Shown in pieces: positions 22,033 to 34,275 of a stretch of 64,000 bases of DNA. The stretch is from assembly GCA_031771865.1 (NCBI GenBank), contig JASISA010000023.1:620001-684000 (forward strand). Direction: 5' to 3'. A program made the position numbers and the translations under genes. This DNA comes from Nothophaeocryptopus gaeumannii (Eukaryota > Ascomycota > Dothideomycetes > Mycosphaerellales > Mycosphaerellaceae). How positions within the stretch are numbered: the stretch's first letter is position 1; each line of letters starts with the position of its first letter. The notes beneath the pieces are model-generated. The model made no database searches, had not been told where the DNA came from, and was given only the letters and a program-made list of their open reading frames with translations.

Positions 22033-24434
22033 GCGTGCCAATAATAACTGGAAGCAAAATGTCTTATTTCTGCTCGGCGGGCGTTGTAGCGTGGGCTTCT
22101 CGCTCCTTGGGCACTTGAACAGTTCGGCACGCATTGCATAGACTAATTGTAGCACTCTGACGCATCAAAAACGCAACATCACACCCACACACTTCCTTCT
22201 TACGACCCGATGACCTGTCTTTCAAGCGAGCATTCTGATACCGGGCGGCGCACGGAATAGGCCTGCTGTGCATGGACGCCCGCGCTTTTGCCAGCAGACG
22301 AGAAGATCTGCATTAATGAGGCGGAGGCCAGTTGGATCGATGTACGATCGTAATCGCGTGCGGTGGACAGATTGATGGAAAGTAGAAGATAGCGGCGGCG
22401 GGTTGGATTGGCTGCACAGAACGGAGTTTGAGCTGCGGTACACACAGCGGTCTTTCCTGTCCATATTTGCTGCTAGGGGAAGTAGAATAATATGAAGGAT
22501 TTCCTTATAGCTTGAAGCGTGCAGCTCTCACTACGGCATGTGACCATGCGACCTTCGCTCCTGGGTCGTGTTGATGTCGTGCATCGTCTCCAGGTTTAGG
22601 CTTTGACCCTGCAGGTGCCACTGCGCGACAGCGACAGTGACAACCTCACCTCATCATCCTGATCATTGTCCACCGCACCGGCCCACCTGTTCGGCAGCAC
22701 GCCGAATCTGAAAACGGCCTCCCGAGCATGACCGATGGTGAGAGACTGGGCATCCGGGTAGTCGATCAGGTGCGCATGCGTGGTGGTCAGGAGAGCGCCT
22801 GCCCTTGCGCCAGTCCTTGCTTAGAGCCAGCGGGTGGAAGATCTGCCGGCCGGCAATGGCGTCAATGCCCACTACACATCCCGACTTCGTTTTCTCTTCA
22901 TGCAGAACTTGTCACATTCACAGCTCCTCGCAGTCGCCGCACCTGCCCTTTGCCAAATACCTCCGATTGGGCCTGCCAGCAGCACTCGACCTTGCGTTCC
23001 ACGCGCGGGACTTTGTTGAAGGCGCCTGATGCCCTGCTAGCCTGTCGGGAAGATGCAGCGAAGAGGAGACTGCCTACGCCTGAGGTTGCACGACAACCGT
23101 CTCACGACGCGCCTGCAAATCGGCATCAAAGTCTCGTGCTGGCGGACAGCCTGGCTGTTCATCTTCCGCTGGAGATGGCGATCGATCCTCACTGCTCACT
23201 CCCTGCACCAAATTTTGCGACTGGCAGGCCTGGAGTGACACTCAGATCGAAGGACTATCTTCCCTCTTCAAGTCCCGCACGCGGACTCCACTCCCTTGGC
23301 GCACAAGACCAGCTGTGAGCGTCAATTGCGGCGCATCAAGGTGCAACGGCGATATGGTCTTCCGGCTTGCCGCGAGCTCTGTTACACACGCCGACAGAGT
23401 CTCGACAAACTGGTCACTTCGCCTACAGGCCAGTCCAACCGCCCCGTCGGCTGCGCATGGTCGCTTGGGGGACGAGGAGCGACGCGTTTGACATGCACGG
23501 CGCCGTCTCATGCGAGTAAGGACCTGGATGGCGGCATGAACGCTGGGCAGGTGCGATGGCTCGAACCAGTGAGTGCAGACGACTGCCTGAAGCCACTGAC
23601 CACCTCACACTGAGGCAGCAATCTAGAAGCTGTCGTCGTTGTTGCTTAACCGCATTGACGTGCAGTTGTACAACTTGCGCGCGCAGGTTTGAGAGGTAGA
23701 CTAACGCCCAGATGGGCATCTCGTTTATGTTGCGGTGAGCAACAACAGTGCACGGCCAAGCTGTCCTTTCTGGCCCCAACGACATCGGCTCTCAGGCGCA
23801 CTTTGCTTGCAAACCCAATCGTGACAGCACGCAAAGTAGATCTACCTAGTCGCGGGCCGTGGGGAACCAGCTTCCGGAGCAGCAGCAGTCGTCGCGGCAT
23901 GAAGGGACGTCAAGCAAGGTCTCGACGCAGCTACTCGCCTCGCGGCCGATTGTACCGCCACCCGGATTTGAAGTCTCTCATGACTGCCTGTTTAGTCAGT
24001 GAATGAGCGCCTCTCTTGCCGGCTGCAGCTCAATGCGTCCAAAACAACATGCACTTCTTTACCGCCATTATCCTGGTATATTGATCTGCTGTGCGAAACT
24101 TAGCGTTCGGCCCGTGAGATGTTCGATCCACTTCAAGTGATCGCGAGTTCTCGACGACAGCGGTCGCTCGGCACGGACTTACCTCCGGAGTGATCAGGGC
24201 AATCTACATGGGTTCGAATGCCAGGTTAAATACAGCATTCTTGCACGCTCCTACGGACTAGTCATTCGCTCCTCGTCGATCAGACTTTGTTCTTGCATTC
24301 AGTATTCAGCTGGTCCCTTGCTCGTCACGGGCGGTCTTGTCTTGTTTTACATTGCACTTGAGTGGTAAAGATCTATCCCGTTCTCACTGCTCCCGCATCC
24401 CTTTCTCCGAATCGACTGCCACACCTTTGGGAAG
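22033..24434. other. Intergenic, no gene accepted
   Basis: About 2.4 kb. A 196-codon frame at 22728-23318 is rich in Pro, Ser and Arg, lacks any domain and competes with frames on the other strand. A GGTTCGAA-like string near 24211 is not part of a tRNA. The last 150 bp are pyrimidine-rich and look like the leader of the gene at 24435. Confidence 0.5.
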
Positions 24435-25535
24435 ATGGCAAACTCCTTCGACGGCTTAACCCAACCACAAGGCAGGATGTAAGCCACCTGTATCCATAAG
24501 AGGTCGATGGATGCAACAGTACTGACATCTCGTAGGAATCAGTCCATTCCGTCCATCAGCTCGTTGATGAGCGCTCTCGTCCCGTGCCACAACGAACGAT
24601 ATGGATGTCCGCGTCAATTTTCGAGCCTCTCGGAATTGCACCAGCATCAACCGCAATGTAAAATACGACCGAGCTCGTTCTCTCATATCGGCTCCTACCC
24701 TCCACAACACGCCCATCCGGTCCTCCCTCATCGGATCAACACTCACCTGCCATCGTCCTCCTCATCAGTGGCTTCAGACAGAGACAGCACGACCGACAGC
24801 GACTCATCTGAGATTGTCATCACACCAGACGTCGGCAGAGCATCATCTGTCAATCGGACCATGCACGAACGACGATCGTCCAAAACATCGAATCGTCTCA
24901 GTCACAAGCCATACAACAAGCGTCCTTCAACACCAATCACCTGCAACGAGGGCGGACGAAAGTCCAAGAAGACAGAAAAAGAGAAACACAACCGTTCTCA
25001 GCAAGGCCAGGTCCTACAGCGAATCGAGGACCTACACGACAATTACTTTGGCTGGGAACGAGTCGAGCAATCTGGCGGCAATGGCAACGGTGCTGGTCTT
25101 GTCACTGGCAAATTCAATCTACAGCGAGCGGAAGAAGCGGGTTACTCATACCTTGTCCACGAAGCACACTGCCAGGCTATCCAAGAAGGGAAACTTGCTG
25201 AATGGCAACGCAAGATGTGTGGCATCATGAACGCCGCCATCCTGGACGATTCACGCCCCTATGCCGGGACTCTTATGAGTACAGAGGAACCGGACTGTAC
25301 CCATACAGACAAAGGAAAGAGGTGTGAGACCCACCACCCTGAACCTGGAAGCGAGGATTGGAGGACGTGCAGGAAGACACGCAGGAGAGAAAACTTCCGA
25401 CAGAACCAAGCTGCCTACTTCCGGAAGTTGGGCATCACAGAGCAGCAGGCATATTTTGGGCATGACCAGAGACACATGCCCGTGCTTCCTTCGAGGCCGG
25501 GTGTGAGCTCCTCCAGGGGTCAGAGTCGGATTTAG
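24435..25535 (+). CDS. Unknown protein with a C2H2-like motif, probably nuclear
   Basis: Predicted 347 aa from two exons (24435-24478 and 24536-25535; the 57-bp intron has GTAAGC/TCGTAG ends and splits the second Met codon). Near the N-terminus PCHNERYGCPRQFSSLSELHQHQ has the look of a degenerate C2H2 zinc finger. A Ser/Asp-rich region follows (SSSSVASDRDSTTDSDSSE), then a strongly basic stretch (GGRKSKKTEKEKH) that could be a nuclear localisation signal. The C-terminal half contains FNLQRAEEAGYSYLVHEAH, and CTHTDKGKRCETHH, which has a possible metal-binding pattern. I do not recognise the family. The long single frame and fungal-type splice sites support a real gene. Confidence 0.65.
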
Positions 25536-27558
25536 GGACATGGTTTGAAAATCCCTTGCGCGTAATGACACATCATCATCGACAAACATCATCTGTATGT
25601 TTCATCTGCATCATTCAGCAAGCGAACAACACACATAAATTCATCATCTAGTGGCGGAACGACTCCGTCGATGCGATTACCCTTGGGCTGCGGAAACCAG
25701 CGACTCCTCTTTTTCCGACGTTACGGCGGCACAGCAGCTTTCATGCATATCGGTCTTCATTTATCTGCTTGGCTGGACATGTTCCTTTCAAGGGAAAAGC
25801 GATATGGGAGGTATCATAGAACTTTTTCGTTGGCAGGCTTGAGCGTGAATTCCTTTTCTTCGGTTGGATACTTGCAGCTTCCCCATCCTTTGTGGTGGAG
25901 GCGTTTTGGACATGGAATTGGACTGGGCGGTACTTTTGTGGCGGGACATATCACTTGTATATTACAGGCACAGCGAGAGGAAAAGAGCAAGAAGAACAAG
26001 AAGCAGTGACATATTGATTACGACGGGACGAAGGGCATGACAGATGGAACATGGGATATAAACGCAGCGAAAAGTGGACTCATGTTTGGGGATTTGGATC
26101 ATTTAATGTATCATGTATTAGTGATAAAAAGATGGTAGGCCTCAGCGACGAGGCGGAGAAGTTTTGAAAATAAAAGAATGATGTATATGGTACTTTTGTG
26201 ACCCTTTTCTCTTATCTCTCGTTTCACGTTCGCTTGCCCGAGGAGGCCCTGCGATGGCGATTCTTGCAGTTATCTCGCCAGCGGGTTGAGTGAGGCGCTA
26301 GAATGGGCGAGTACGCTGTGAAGAGTCTTCGTGCAAGGGTATGAGAGTTTGATGCTGTCATCAGAACCGTAACGCCGGGCTGGTTGGTACCAGATACGAT
26401 ATGTTTCGTTGCAGACTGAGATAGAGCATGATAAGAAACTTTTGAGAGGATGGTCCCGACAAAGGACAGGCATAGTAGAAGCGGGCATGCTCGTGCAGAA
26501 GTGTTGTTCTGAATCCTCGAGGATTGAAAACCATGTTGTTGTGTAGAGAGTTAGCATTGGTAGCGGGTGGTGGATGATCGACATGAGGTGACGTTGGGGC
26601 GCGGAAGCGGCCTCCCGCGATTCCGGTGACACTCGTCTGTCAATTTCACACGTTTATTTGATGAGAAGGCTGAGGCAGGGTGCTCGTGCTGGCGCCATGC
26701 GTTTCACTTGATCAAGTAGTATGTGACTACCCGTGTCGGTTAGAAGCTCTTTCTCGTGCTGCATCCATCGATCCCTGAATACTTTGGGCTGCGACGACAT
26801 GTCGTTTGGAAGGTGGGAGTATTCCACCCGGCGCTCCTTCGATGCAGTATCGCTGTATGTAGTCAGGCCGAGGATCTGCGGATCGAGTCCGTCCAGAATG
26901 GCGCCCGGCAGTGTGTATTATGATCACGGTGGTGTTCTGATGCAGTCACGAGCTGCAGCCGATTATTGTTGCTAGGATCCTATAGTAGAAACGAGGATTT
27001 TATGCCCTGTACTTCTCTACATACTAGCTACTGTTTTATAGAAATTTTGAGGATTAATAGGTAAAGACAAGGCTTTCGACGTATCGCAAGGGTCGCGAAT
27101 AGTACGGAATAGCGCTTAGTAGGGTCGATTTCGCTGCTTTAGGCAAGAGACAAGGTTGAAACCCACTACCGATCGAGGCTGTCCTCTGACTGTATATCGA
27201 TCGGACCAGATGAAGTCCAGCGGAAGCTGGGCCGGTTCCGGTCGATTGGTCTCGTTGACAGGCATCATGACACCTCCATGTCTAGTGCGCGTGCCGGACC
27301 TCCTGCAGACTGCAAAGATTACTCTGACTGCATTGACTGAGGCATGAAGGTGTGGTCCATGATGCATCAATCAATGATGTGGTTGTTTTTCAGCCCAAGT
27401 TCCTGGTCCGATCGATGCGGCAGGTGAGGTCCATGTGCCGTGCGGTCAAGGTCGCAGATTGCTCGGCTTGCTGCAAGTATCCTCATTGACGTACACGTAT
27501 GATGTACTCGTTAGCCGTTTCGTAGCATGCTCCGTGTCGGTGTGCCATGCATTGATTA
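25536..27558. other. Intergenic, partly AT-rich
   Basis: No supported gene. The 3' end of the 24435 gene probably extends a few hundred bases. Around 26.98-27.15 kb the DNA is AT-rich with many TAG/CTA triplets, which resembles an old mutated repeat. Confidence 0.45.
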
Positions 27559-27591
27559 TTGCAGATTGATGCCTTCGTGGCAGCAAAGCCG

Positions 27592-27945
27592 ATGTCGCTG
27601 TGGTCCTCGGGCTATATCCAAGACACTTGGTGTCTCCACCCCGAGCTCGAGTGGTGTCTACTTGAACAGCACATGGAGCCTCTAGAGTGCCATGAAGACG
27701 GCTGCTATTTGAATGGCCTCCACTTGGTTGACGGCACCTACTGCAAGCGGAAAAGCTACTTGCATCGGCTAAAGGAGCGTTGGAAAGTGTGCATGAAATG
27801 TTACGCGTCAGAGAAGCGTGCCGGCGCCACTGTCAAGCGTCTGTCGTCGGCTGCGGGAGACACTTCCAGACGCGCCATGCGAAGGGCAAGCGAGCAGGCC
27901 CATGAAGGAAACATGTGGGAGGAAGGATGGGAACTGTCAGTGTGA
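27592..27945 (+). CDS. Possible small Cys-rich protein or 3' exon
   Basis: An open frame of 117 codons from ATG 27592. It may extend upstream to an acceptor-like TTATTGCAG ending at 27563, so it could be the last exon of a longer gene. Cysteine and histidine are frequent (PLECHEDGCYLNGLHL, WKVCMKCYASEKR), with a CxxC pair and basic residues, suggesting metal binding. The C-terminal part is Arg/Ala/Glu-rich. Not recognised; coding status uncertain. A TGCT/CTTG microsatellite of about four units lies just downstream, near 27.99 kb. Confidence 0.35.
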   Translation: MSLWSSGYIQDTWCLHPELEWCLLEQHMEPLECHEDGCYLNGLHLVDGTYCKRKSYLHRLKERWKVCMKCYASEKRAGATVKRLSSAAGDTSRRAMRRASEQAHEGNMWEEGWELSV

Positions 27946-28357
27946 GAGAGTCGAAGTCACTGTTGTGTGTGAAACAGTGAAAGTCGAGTGATTGCTTGCT
28001 TGCTTGCTTCATGCATTGAGTTGGGACAAGGTTCTCACTCTCCAGACGAGTGCCAAGCCTTCCACTCCATCCCGTAGAGCAGGCCCAACGCGTGTGTGAG
28101 AAGCCACCTCAGGTACTCCATCCTTAGAATCCATCCGAACAGAAGCTACGATCGCACCCGCATTCGCTCGTTATTCCGCGCCCACATCACCACCACACAC
28201 GTCGCGCATACCCTGTCGCCCTCCCCTGTGTGCCGCGCTCCCCATCGCATCAGCCGTCACCGTGGATTCAGACGCTGTTGTCCGGCAACGCAGCTCCAGC
28301 GTCAGGCAGAGCCAGCCGCTGAGCGGCAAGGACTCCAAGCCTCCATCCAAAGCCAGC
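27946..28357. other. Promoter region of the mannosyltransferase gene
   Basis: About 400 bp without a gene. The part after 28150 is CA- and CT-rich, as in fungal 5' leaders. The frame in front of the ATG at 28358 is open for 32 codons but has no ATG. Confidence 0.45.
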
Positions 28358-29810
28358 ATGCTCCTCCCCAAGGGCAGTGGTATCACATGGAAGAGCGCTC
28401 GCGCTCGATTACCCCCTGGCAGGGCCGTATGGAATTTTCTCATCAAGACGCGCTTCTTACTCTTTGTTGCGATTGCGGGAACAATCATATTAATATGGAA
28501 TGGCGTACGAGGGACAGCCGGCGACTGGCAAAGGTATGCGCTGCCATACACTCGCAAGATGGAAGGAGGATGGCTTGGTGAGGTAAGGGACACGCTGACG
28601 GGGAGGACAGATTCTACTGCTTTGGTCCAGCGAAATCGCCAATGCAGATGACAGCGAATGAACAGGCGCAATGGGCAGGGCATCTACGGACACCTGTCAT
28701 CTTCAACCACCACGAACCCATAGAGGTCAATAGCTCCAGTGTCAAGCGAATCGACCTCAACCCGATCAAATCCACCCCGAGAGCCGTCGCGAATGAGGAG
28801 CGAGTGCTCATTGTCACTCCACTTCGAAATGCCGCGCCGTTCATTGAGCAGCACTTCGACCTGCTCACTCAGCTCACATACCCTCACAAACTGATCGACT
28901 TGGCCTTCCTGGTGGGAGACAGCATGGATGACACGCTGGCCGTGCTTGCGATGGAGCTGGATCGCATCCAGTCGCGTGCGGACAACATTCCATTCAACAG
29001 CGCAATGATTGTGGAGAAAGATTTTGGAGTCACTCTCAGCCAAGATGTTGAGGATAGACACGGATTTGCTGCCCAGGGACCGAGAAGAAAGGCCATGGGC
29101 AAGGCTAGAAATTATCTGCTCTCCGCTGCGCTCAAGCCAGAGCACAGCTGGGTATACTGGCGGGACGTGGACATCAAGGATAGCCCAAGTAGGATTATCG
29201 AGGATTTTGTTGCGCACGATCGCGACATCCTTGTGCCAAGTATGTGGAATGCAGGTGTTCGTGTCCTGGACATAGAGGCTAACAGGAGGCAGACATTTGG
29301 TTCCACCGATACGTGGACGGACATGACATCGAGGGCCGATTCGATTACAACTCATGGCAAGAGTCTGAGACAGGGCGCAAGCTTGCGAATACTCTGGATA
29401 AGGACATTGTGCTCGCTGAAGGTGCGTCGGATTGTCGGCTATTTCATCACGTGATCATCTGCTAACATTCACCTAGGCTACAAGGAGTACCAAACTGACC
29501 GCAAGTACATGGCCCGCATGGGCGACTGGAGAGATAACAAGGATGTGGAGATTCCTCTTGACGGGATTGGCGGTGTCAACATTCTCGTCAAGGCTGATGT
29601 CCACAGAGCGGGTAAGTAGAGATTCATCACACCACACATTTCGATACTAACCTGATACCAGGCATCAACTTCCCATGCTACGCCTTTGAGAACCAAGCCG
29701 AGACAGAAGGCTTTGCGAAGATGGCACGACGAGCGGGATACGGAGTCTACGGTCTACCCAATTACGTTGTCTGGCACATCGACACGGACGAGAAGCCCGG
29801 TAATGCGTAG
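28358..29810 (+). CDS. ANP1: ANP1-family mannosyltransferase (mannan polymerase subunit)
   Basis: Predicted 405-aa type II Golgi membrane protein of the Anp1/Mnn9/Van1 family, which extends the N-glycan mannan backbone. Exons: 28358-28533, 28611-29239, 29293-29421, 29477-29611, 29662-29810; the total divides by three. One transmembrane segment (about 33-48, FLLFVAIAGTIILIW) follows a short basic tail. Splicing creates QRFYCFGPAKSPMQMTANEQ. The catalytic part shows NEERVLIVTPLRNAA, DRHGFAAQGPRRKAMGKARN and YWRDVDI, with the DxD metal-binding pair at D244/D246. The C-terminus has GGVNILVKADVHRAGINFP and VVWHIDTDEKPGNA. The split between Anp1 and Van1 was judged from memory of similar sequences. 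Confidence 0.88.
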
Positions 29811-30259
29811 AGAAGAGCAAGTGATGGATGTTGTTCAAGTCGCGTCAATATTAACATGCATTTGCACAGTACGGACGACTCTCAAGTGTTGTAGATCGTC
29901 AGTCTCTCTGCTGGTACATTTCGCGAGGCGTTTGTTGGGAGTTCATCAATGTGTGTGTGGTGGAAGGGAAGACGTGTGTGTATGGATGTAGAGTATTGGA
30001 CTCTTTCTTCTACTTCATCATGAGTACTGCATTCCCGCAATGCCACGCAGCAACCCTCTCGCAAGAGCTATTGGACCCCAGAGCCTCTCAAGAGCTCCTT
30101 GCCCTTCACTCGCCGTGCCTTCCTATTCTGTCGTCTTGCCCCACTTCACGCCCTTCGCGGACCCGTCGGCAACAGCGCGTCGTCTACCACCGGCATTGGA
30201 GCTCGAGCTCACGTCTCACCACTTTCATCTCACGTCTGACTACGCCTTGTATTTCACCA
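29811..30259. other. Intergenic between the ANP1-type and YCII genes
   Basis: About 450 bp. It must hold the 3' end of the mannosyltransferase gene and the promoter of the YCII gene. A frame open from 30018 joins the YCII exon, but an N-terminal extension there would be unusually long. Confidence 0.5.
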
Positions 30260-30882
30260 ATGCCCTCTTTAGTGCTTCGCTCTACCATAACAAGACCTGT
30301 ACTCTGTTCGATCGCAGCAAAGCAATCTGGAAAGCCAGCGAGAGGCTTCACAGCAACCGGAGCAATCATGGGCAAACAAGAATGGATGTGCATTTTACCT
30401 GATAAGCCTGGTGCGCTGGAGGAGAGGATGAAGGTTAGGCCGTATGTTTGTTCGTATTAACACGGATTTCCCTTGTGCTTTCTGACGGCTCGCAGACAAC
30501 ACCTCGAAGCCATCAAGCCGAAAATCGCCTCGGGACTTGTGGTTTTGGGTGGTGCTTCTTTGGATGAGCCGATTAGTGATCCTGCGAAGATGAAGATTAA
30601 CGGGAGTGTTATGATGGTTGAGGCGGATACGAGGGAGGAGGTGAGTAGGAGGGAGCGTTATAGGAAGGTGTTGGGGGAGCTGACTCTTTTTTGCTTGCTA
30701 GGTGGAGAAGGTGATTCAGAGTGATATTTATTGGACGAGTGGGGTTTGGGATAGTGAGAAGGTGAGTAGATGAAAATTGCCTGATGAGACGGAGGATGGG
30801 AATCTTACTGACGGATGCTGACAATGTGTTGTAGGCACAGATTTTCCCGTTTAAGAGTGCTGTTAGGGAGGCGTTGAAGTAG
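30260..30882 (+). CDS. YCII-domain protein, probably mitochondrial
   Basis: Predicted 144-aa protein. Exons 30260-30441, 30496-30640, 30702-30761 and 30835-30882; introns of 54, 61 and 73 bp. The first about 36 residues (MPSLVLRSTITRPVLCSIAA, rich in Arg and Ser, no acidic residues) look like a mitochondrial presequence. The YCII fold follows: EWMCILPDKPGALEERMKVRP, HLEAIKPKIASGLVVLGGA, MKINGSVMMVEADTREE, VEKVIQSDIYWTSGVWDSE and QIFPFKSAV. YCII proteins are small ferredoxin-like proteins, and the reaction catalysed by the fungal members is not established. The start could be an upstream ATG. The gene converges on the amidohydrolase gene with about 100 bp between the stops. Confidence 0.85.
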
Positions 30883-30979
30883 AGACGAGGAAAGATATGC
30901 TGTATATGAACTATGAAGTCAAAGAAAGAGACTACCTATCGAACGCCACACTCCCTCTTTTCTAAGATACGCTCCGTAC

Positions 30980-32442
30980 TTACATCACAGGCCACCTCGC
31001 ACCAACAGCCTTCGTCAACCCAGCCCTCGCCACCACCTCTTTCGAGCTCTTCTCCGCCTCTTGCCAAACACTCTTCTCATCCATCGTCATCAACTTCCCC
31101 TCTTTGACCACCTCTTTCCCATCAACACACACCATCTCCACATCCCTTCCCGTGGCAGAATAAACAACCGCACTTACCGGATTGAACCAAGGCTGCAAAT
31201 GCACAGCCCTCATATCCAGAACCACAAAATCCGCTTTCTTGCCGACTTCAAGACTGCCAATCTTGTCGTCTAGACCGAGGGCTTTGGCGCCGTTGATGGT
31301 CGCTGTCTCTAGGACCGTCTCGGCGGGTACGGACGTGGGATCCATGCGAGAGACTTTGTGCAGGATCCCGGCGAGACGCATTTCTTGGAGCATGTCGCAG
31401 GTATTATTGCAAGGAGCTCCGTCTGTTCCGAGGGATACGTTGACTTTTGCGGAGAGTAGGTCTGGGACGCGACAGATCCCGGAGGCGAGTTTGGTGTTGC
31501 TTGAGGGGCAATGAACCACATGCGTGCCTGTTTCTGCCAGTTTCTGGATGTCGGAATCGTCGAGATGGACCATGTGGACCAGCACGGTTTGAGGACCGAG
31601 GAGGTTCACGGAGTCGCAGTAGGACATAGCTGTATAGCCTTGGCCTTCGAAGAATGTCCGATCGGCGGGCGCTTCGGCGCAATGCATGGTAATGGGGATG
31701 CCCTTCTCACGGGAGATGGACGTCATCTCTTTATACAGTCCCTCAGAGACCCTACAGAAGTGTGTGATCAGTCGACAACAGGTGGGGTAGGCGCTCGCCC
31801 AGCGTGAAACATGAGAAGAACTTACCCTCCTGGCGTCCTCGCACCAAACCATACACGAATCCGATCATCAGCTTTCCCATTCCATTTCTCGTGCATATCC
31901 ACCGCGCCCAGAAGACTCTGCTCCCGATTTTCGATAAGACCAGGATGCATAGCCCACTTCGGATCACTCGCATAAGTCCCAACATCCATCACAATCTTCC
32001 CCAAACATCCCCTGATCCCACTCTCCTCTACGGCTTTTGCTAGCCCATCGAACCCGTACCGGTCTGCAAACATGCTCTCCAGGAAACATGTCGTCCCAGA
32101 AAGCAACATCTCAGCTATGGAGAGGCGAGCTGCGGCGTATCCGTCGGCTGCGGTGAAGTTGCCTTGGAGGGGCCAGATGCGTTCGCAGAGCCAGGAGACG
32201 AGTTCGAGGTCGTCGGCGCAGCCGCGGAGGAGGGTTTGTGCTGTGTGCATATGGGTGTTGATCAGGCCGGGGAGGATGATGCGGCCGGATAGAGAGGTGA
32301 CAGTTTCATGAGGATGGGCATTAGTGAGGTCGTCTGTCTTGCCGATGGCGGCGATCTCGTTGTTGGAGACGAGGATGGCGCCGTCTTGGATGATTTGCCG
32401 GGAGGCATTCATTGTGATGATTGTGGCGTTTGTGTAGAGCAT
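30980..32442 (-). CDS. Amidohydrolase of the MTA/SAH deaminase (TRZ/ATZ) type
   Basis: Predicted 462-aa metal-dependent hydrolase. Exons 32442-31826 and 31751-30980; the 74-bp intron has GTAAGT/CTGTAG ends. Metal and catalytic residues fit the subtype: NTHMHT (H64, H66), HCAEAP (H229, E232), VHMVHLDD (H265/H268), CPSSNTKLASG and SLGTDGAPCNN (D316). This pattern is shared by 5-methylthioadenosine/S-adenosylhomocysteine deaminases, guanine deaminases and chlorohydrolases; the substrate cannot be fixed from sequence. The start MLYTNATIITMNASRQ is the conserved-looking one, although the frame stays open upstream to about 32655 and an upstream exon is conceivable. Confidence 0.87.
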
Positions 32443-33146
32443 TTCGGCAATTTTCTTGTCTTGTATCTTTTGATCTCGATTTCGAACGGGGACAGAAAGA
32501 ACAGTCAAGTGAGAGGGATAGCAATACTTATCTTCAAGATGTTGTTGTATCTTTATCGAAGGTGGCTTGAAGTTTCTGGAGCTGAGGTCGCCGGCGGCCG
32601 CCTCCGACGAAGGACTTTCCTCCACCTTCAGCTTCCGATTTAATTTCCTTCTCACTCGGCATGAAGCGATGTTTTCATCATGATGGATTCGAAGTTTTGG
32701 GTGCTGTTATCAGAAATGCAGATGAGAGATCGGACGCGCCTAGATGCGAGGGCGGAATGCGATACCGAGCGCACGCCAGAACATTCATCGCCGCTCCCTT
32801 ACTGGGAAAAAGACCAGCATGGGAGGCAAGCTCACCAGCAGGCGTGAAGACGAACGTGTTCGTTGTGCTCCTGATCTTGACAGATTCTCTGAGCCACTCA
32901 CATCGAGCTCGATGAGATCTCAACAACGAACATCCCAAGAACCGTGCTGACCTCATCACTTCTCCTTCCCATCTCCACCTTTCTGACCAATGTTGGCGTC
33001 AGAGAGGCAAGCTTACAAGTGACATTATGGTCGAACGGGCTCATGCTGCTTCTCTTCTTGCCATCGACTCACCAAGCCGCTCACATCGAGCTCCACAAGA
33101 TTTCAGCAACAGACACCCGAAGAAGCGCACCGGCGTACCGGCTTGA
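32443..33146. repeat. Intergenic with an imperfect ~185-bp direct duplication
   Basis: Between the amidohydrolase and aquaporin genes, 32881-32945 and 33066-33130 are alike. Both contain CTCACATCGAGCTC, then AGAT, TCA, CAAC, ACA and AGAA at matching spacing. Upstream pieces also pair up: GAGGCAAGCTCACCAG near 32823 and GAGGCAAGCTTACAAG near 33005. No gene is accepted here. Confidence 0.6.
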
Positions 33147-34275
33147 TTACTTTCTTTTTTCATCTGCACCCTCTCCTTTACTTCCCACACTCCTCTCCAA
33201 ACAAGGCAATGCCTCCCTCCTCGCCTCCCCACCTGTCCTCTTATACGGCGGCACAGCATAGTAAAACACCCCATTAACCACACAAGCCGACAAAGTCGCC
33301 AACCAATGTATCCAATGATACTGCAAATTCCCCTTGGCTGTCATCAGACCCAAACATCTCGCCGAGTTGAACGATATCCCCGTATATCCAGGCTTGATGA
33401 ATGTACTCGCCAAAGTGCCGATCCCCAGCGTGAGGCCTACGAGGACAGGTGCAAAAGCCGGCCCATAAACCTGCGCATTTCTCGGATCCAAGCCCACGCC
33501 AAAAGCTAGGAAGACTTGCGAGAGCGCGAATATGTATTCCAACGCAAATAATTGTCCCCGAGAACCCAGAGCTGGATCGACTGTGCAGCCTGGTATAACG
33601 CCAGTTGGGAAATATGCCTCTTCGCCGAGACCGAGACGGAGCCAATATCCACCCGCAATCGCCCCTGTACACTGCGCAACCATATATATCAGACTCCTCG
33701 GGAAACTACTCAGTCCCGCGAAAAACGTCGCCATTGTAATACTCGGATTCAAATGTCCTCCTGAGGCAGGCGCGGTTGTGTATATGAAGAGGGATAGGCA
33801 GAGCCAGTTCAGCAAGGAAGCGTACAAACTGACTGCGTAAGGCCCAATCCCCAAGTCCGGACGAGTCAACCCTGAAGCCCCAGCCCCAACAACAAACAAA
33901 AGCAAACAAGTCCCTAGCCCTTCTACGAGAGCCATTTTGTAGTAATCGAAGACGAGAAATCCGTGCAGGTCAATTGCCTGTCTAAAGGAGATGATCGGCG
34001 CCTGTAGAAGGAGATGTTTAGTGGACTTATCTCGTTTCTGGGTAGATGAAAGAAATGGGCTGGCCTACCGCATCGGGTTGTTGTTTGAGAAGGGGTTGAG
34101 CATGTTCATCGTCCGGATCGAAGGTAAATTCTTGATTGCCGCCTATTCGGCCTGCGAAGGGGACTTCTTTTGGTTTGACGCCGCCGCCGCCGCCGTTGCG
34201 GAGACGAGGATGTTGGCGGAAGGAGGCTGGGTCGGCATGTGAGTTCAGTTGGAGGGACGATGAATTTGGAGGCAT
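33147..34275 (-). CDS. Aquaporin-like channel (MIP family) with altered NPA motifs
   Basis: Predicted 353-aa membrane channel. Exons 34275-34069 and 34001-33147, separated by a 67-bp intron (GTAGGC, branch-like ACTAAAC, CTACAG) that joins PDA to APIISFRQAIDLHGF in frame. The N-terminal about 70 residues are soluble and include a poly-Gly tract encoded by a GCC-repeat-like run near 34180. Membrane segments follow (LVEGLGTCLLLFVVGAG, YASLLNWLCLSLFIY, SLIYMVAQCTGAIAGGYWL, APVLVGLTLGIGTLA, WLATLSACVVNGVFYYAV). The two half-helix motifs read NPS (SGGHLNPSITMA) and NSA (SFNSARCLG) instead of NPA/NPA. Fungal aquaporins with such variants exist. Whether it passes water, glycerol or another solute is open. 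Confidence 0.82.

Noticed and set aside
22728..23318. A 196-codon plus-strand open frame
   Set aside because: Pro/Ser/Arg-rich, unlike a folded protein, overlapping other frames of similar length.
24205..24225. GGTTCGAA, resembling a tRNA B box
   Set aside because: No matching A box or cloverleaf could be drawn around it.
34020..34070. Apparent frame shift in the aquaporin-like gene after FIYPETR
   Set aside because: A normal 67-bp intron starting further upstream (donor at 34068) joins both exons in frame, so no lesion is needed.
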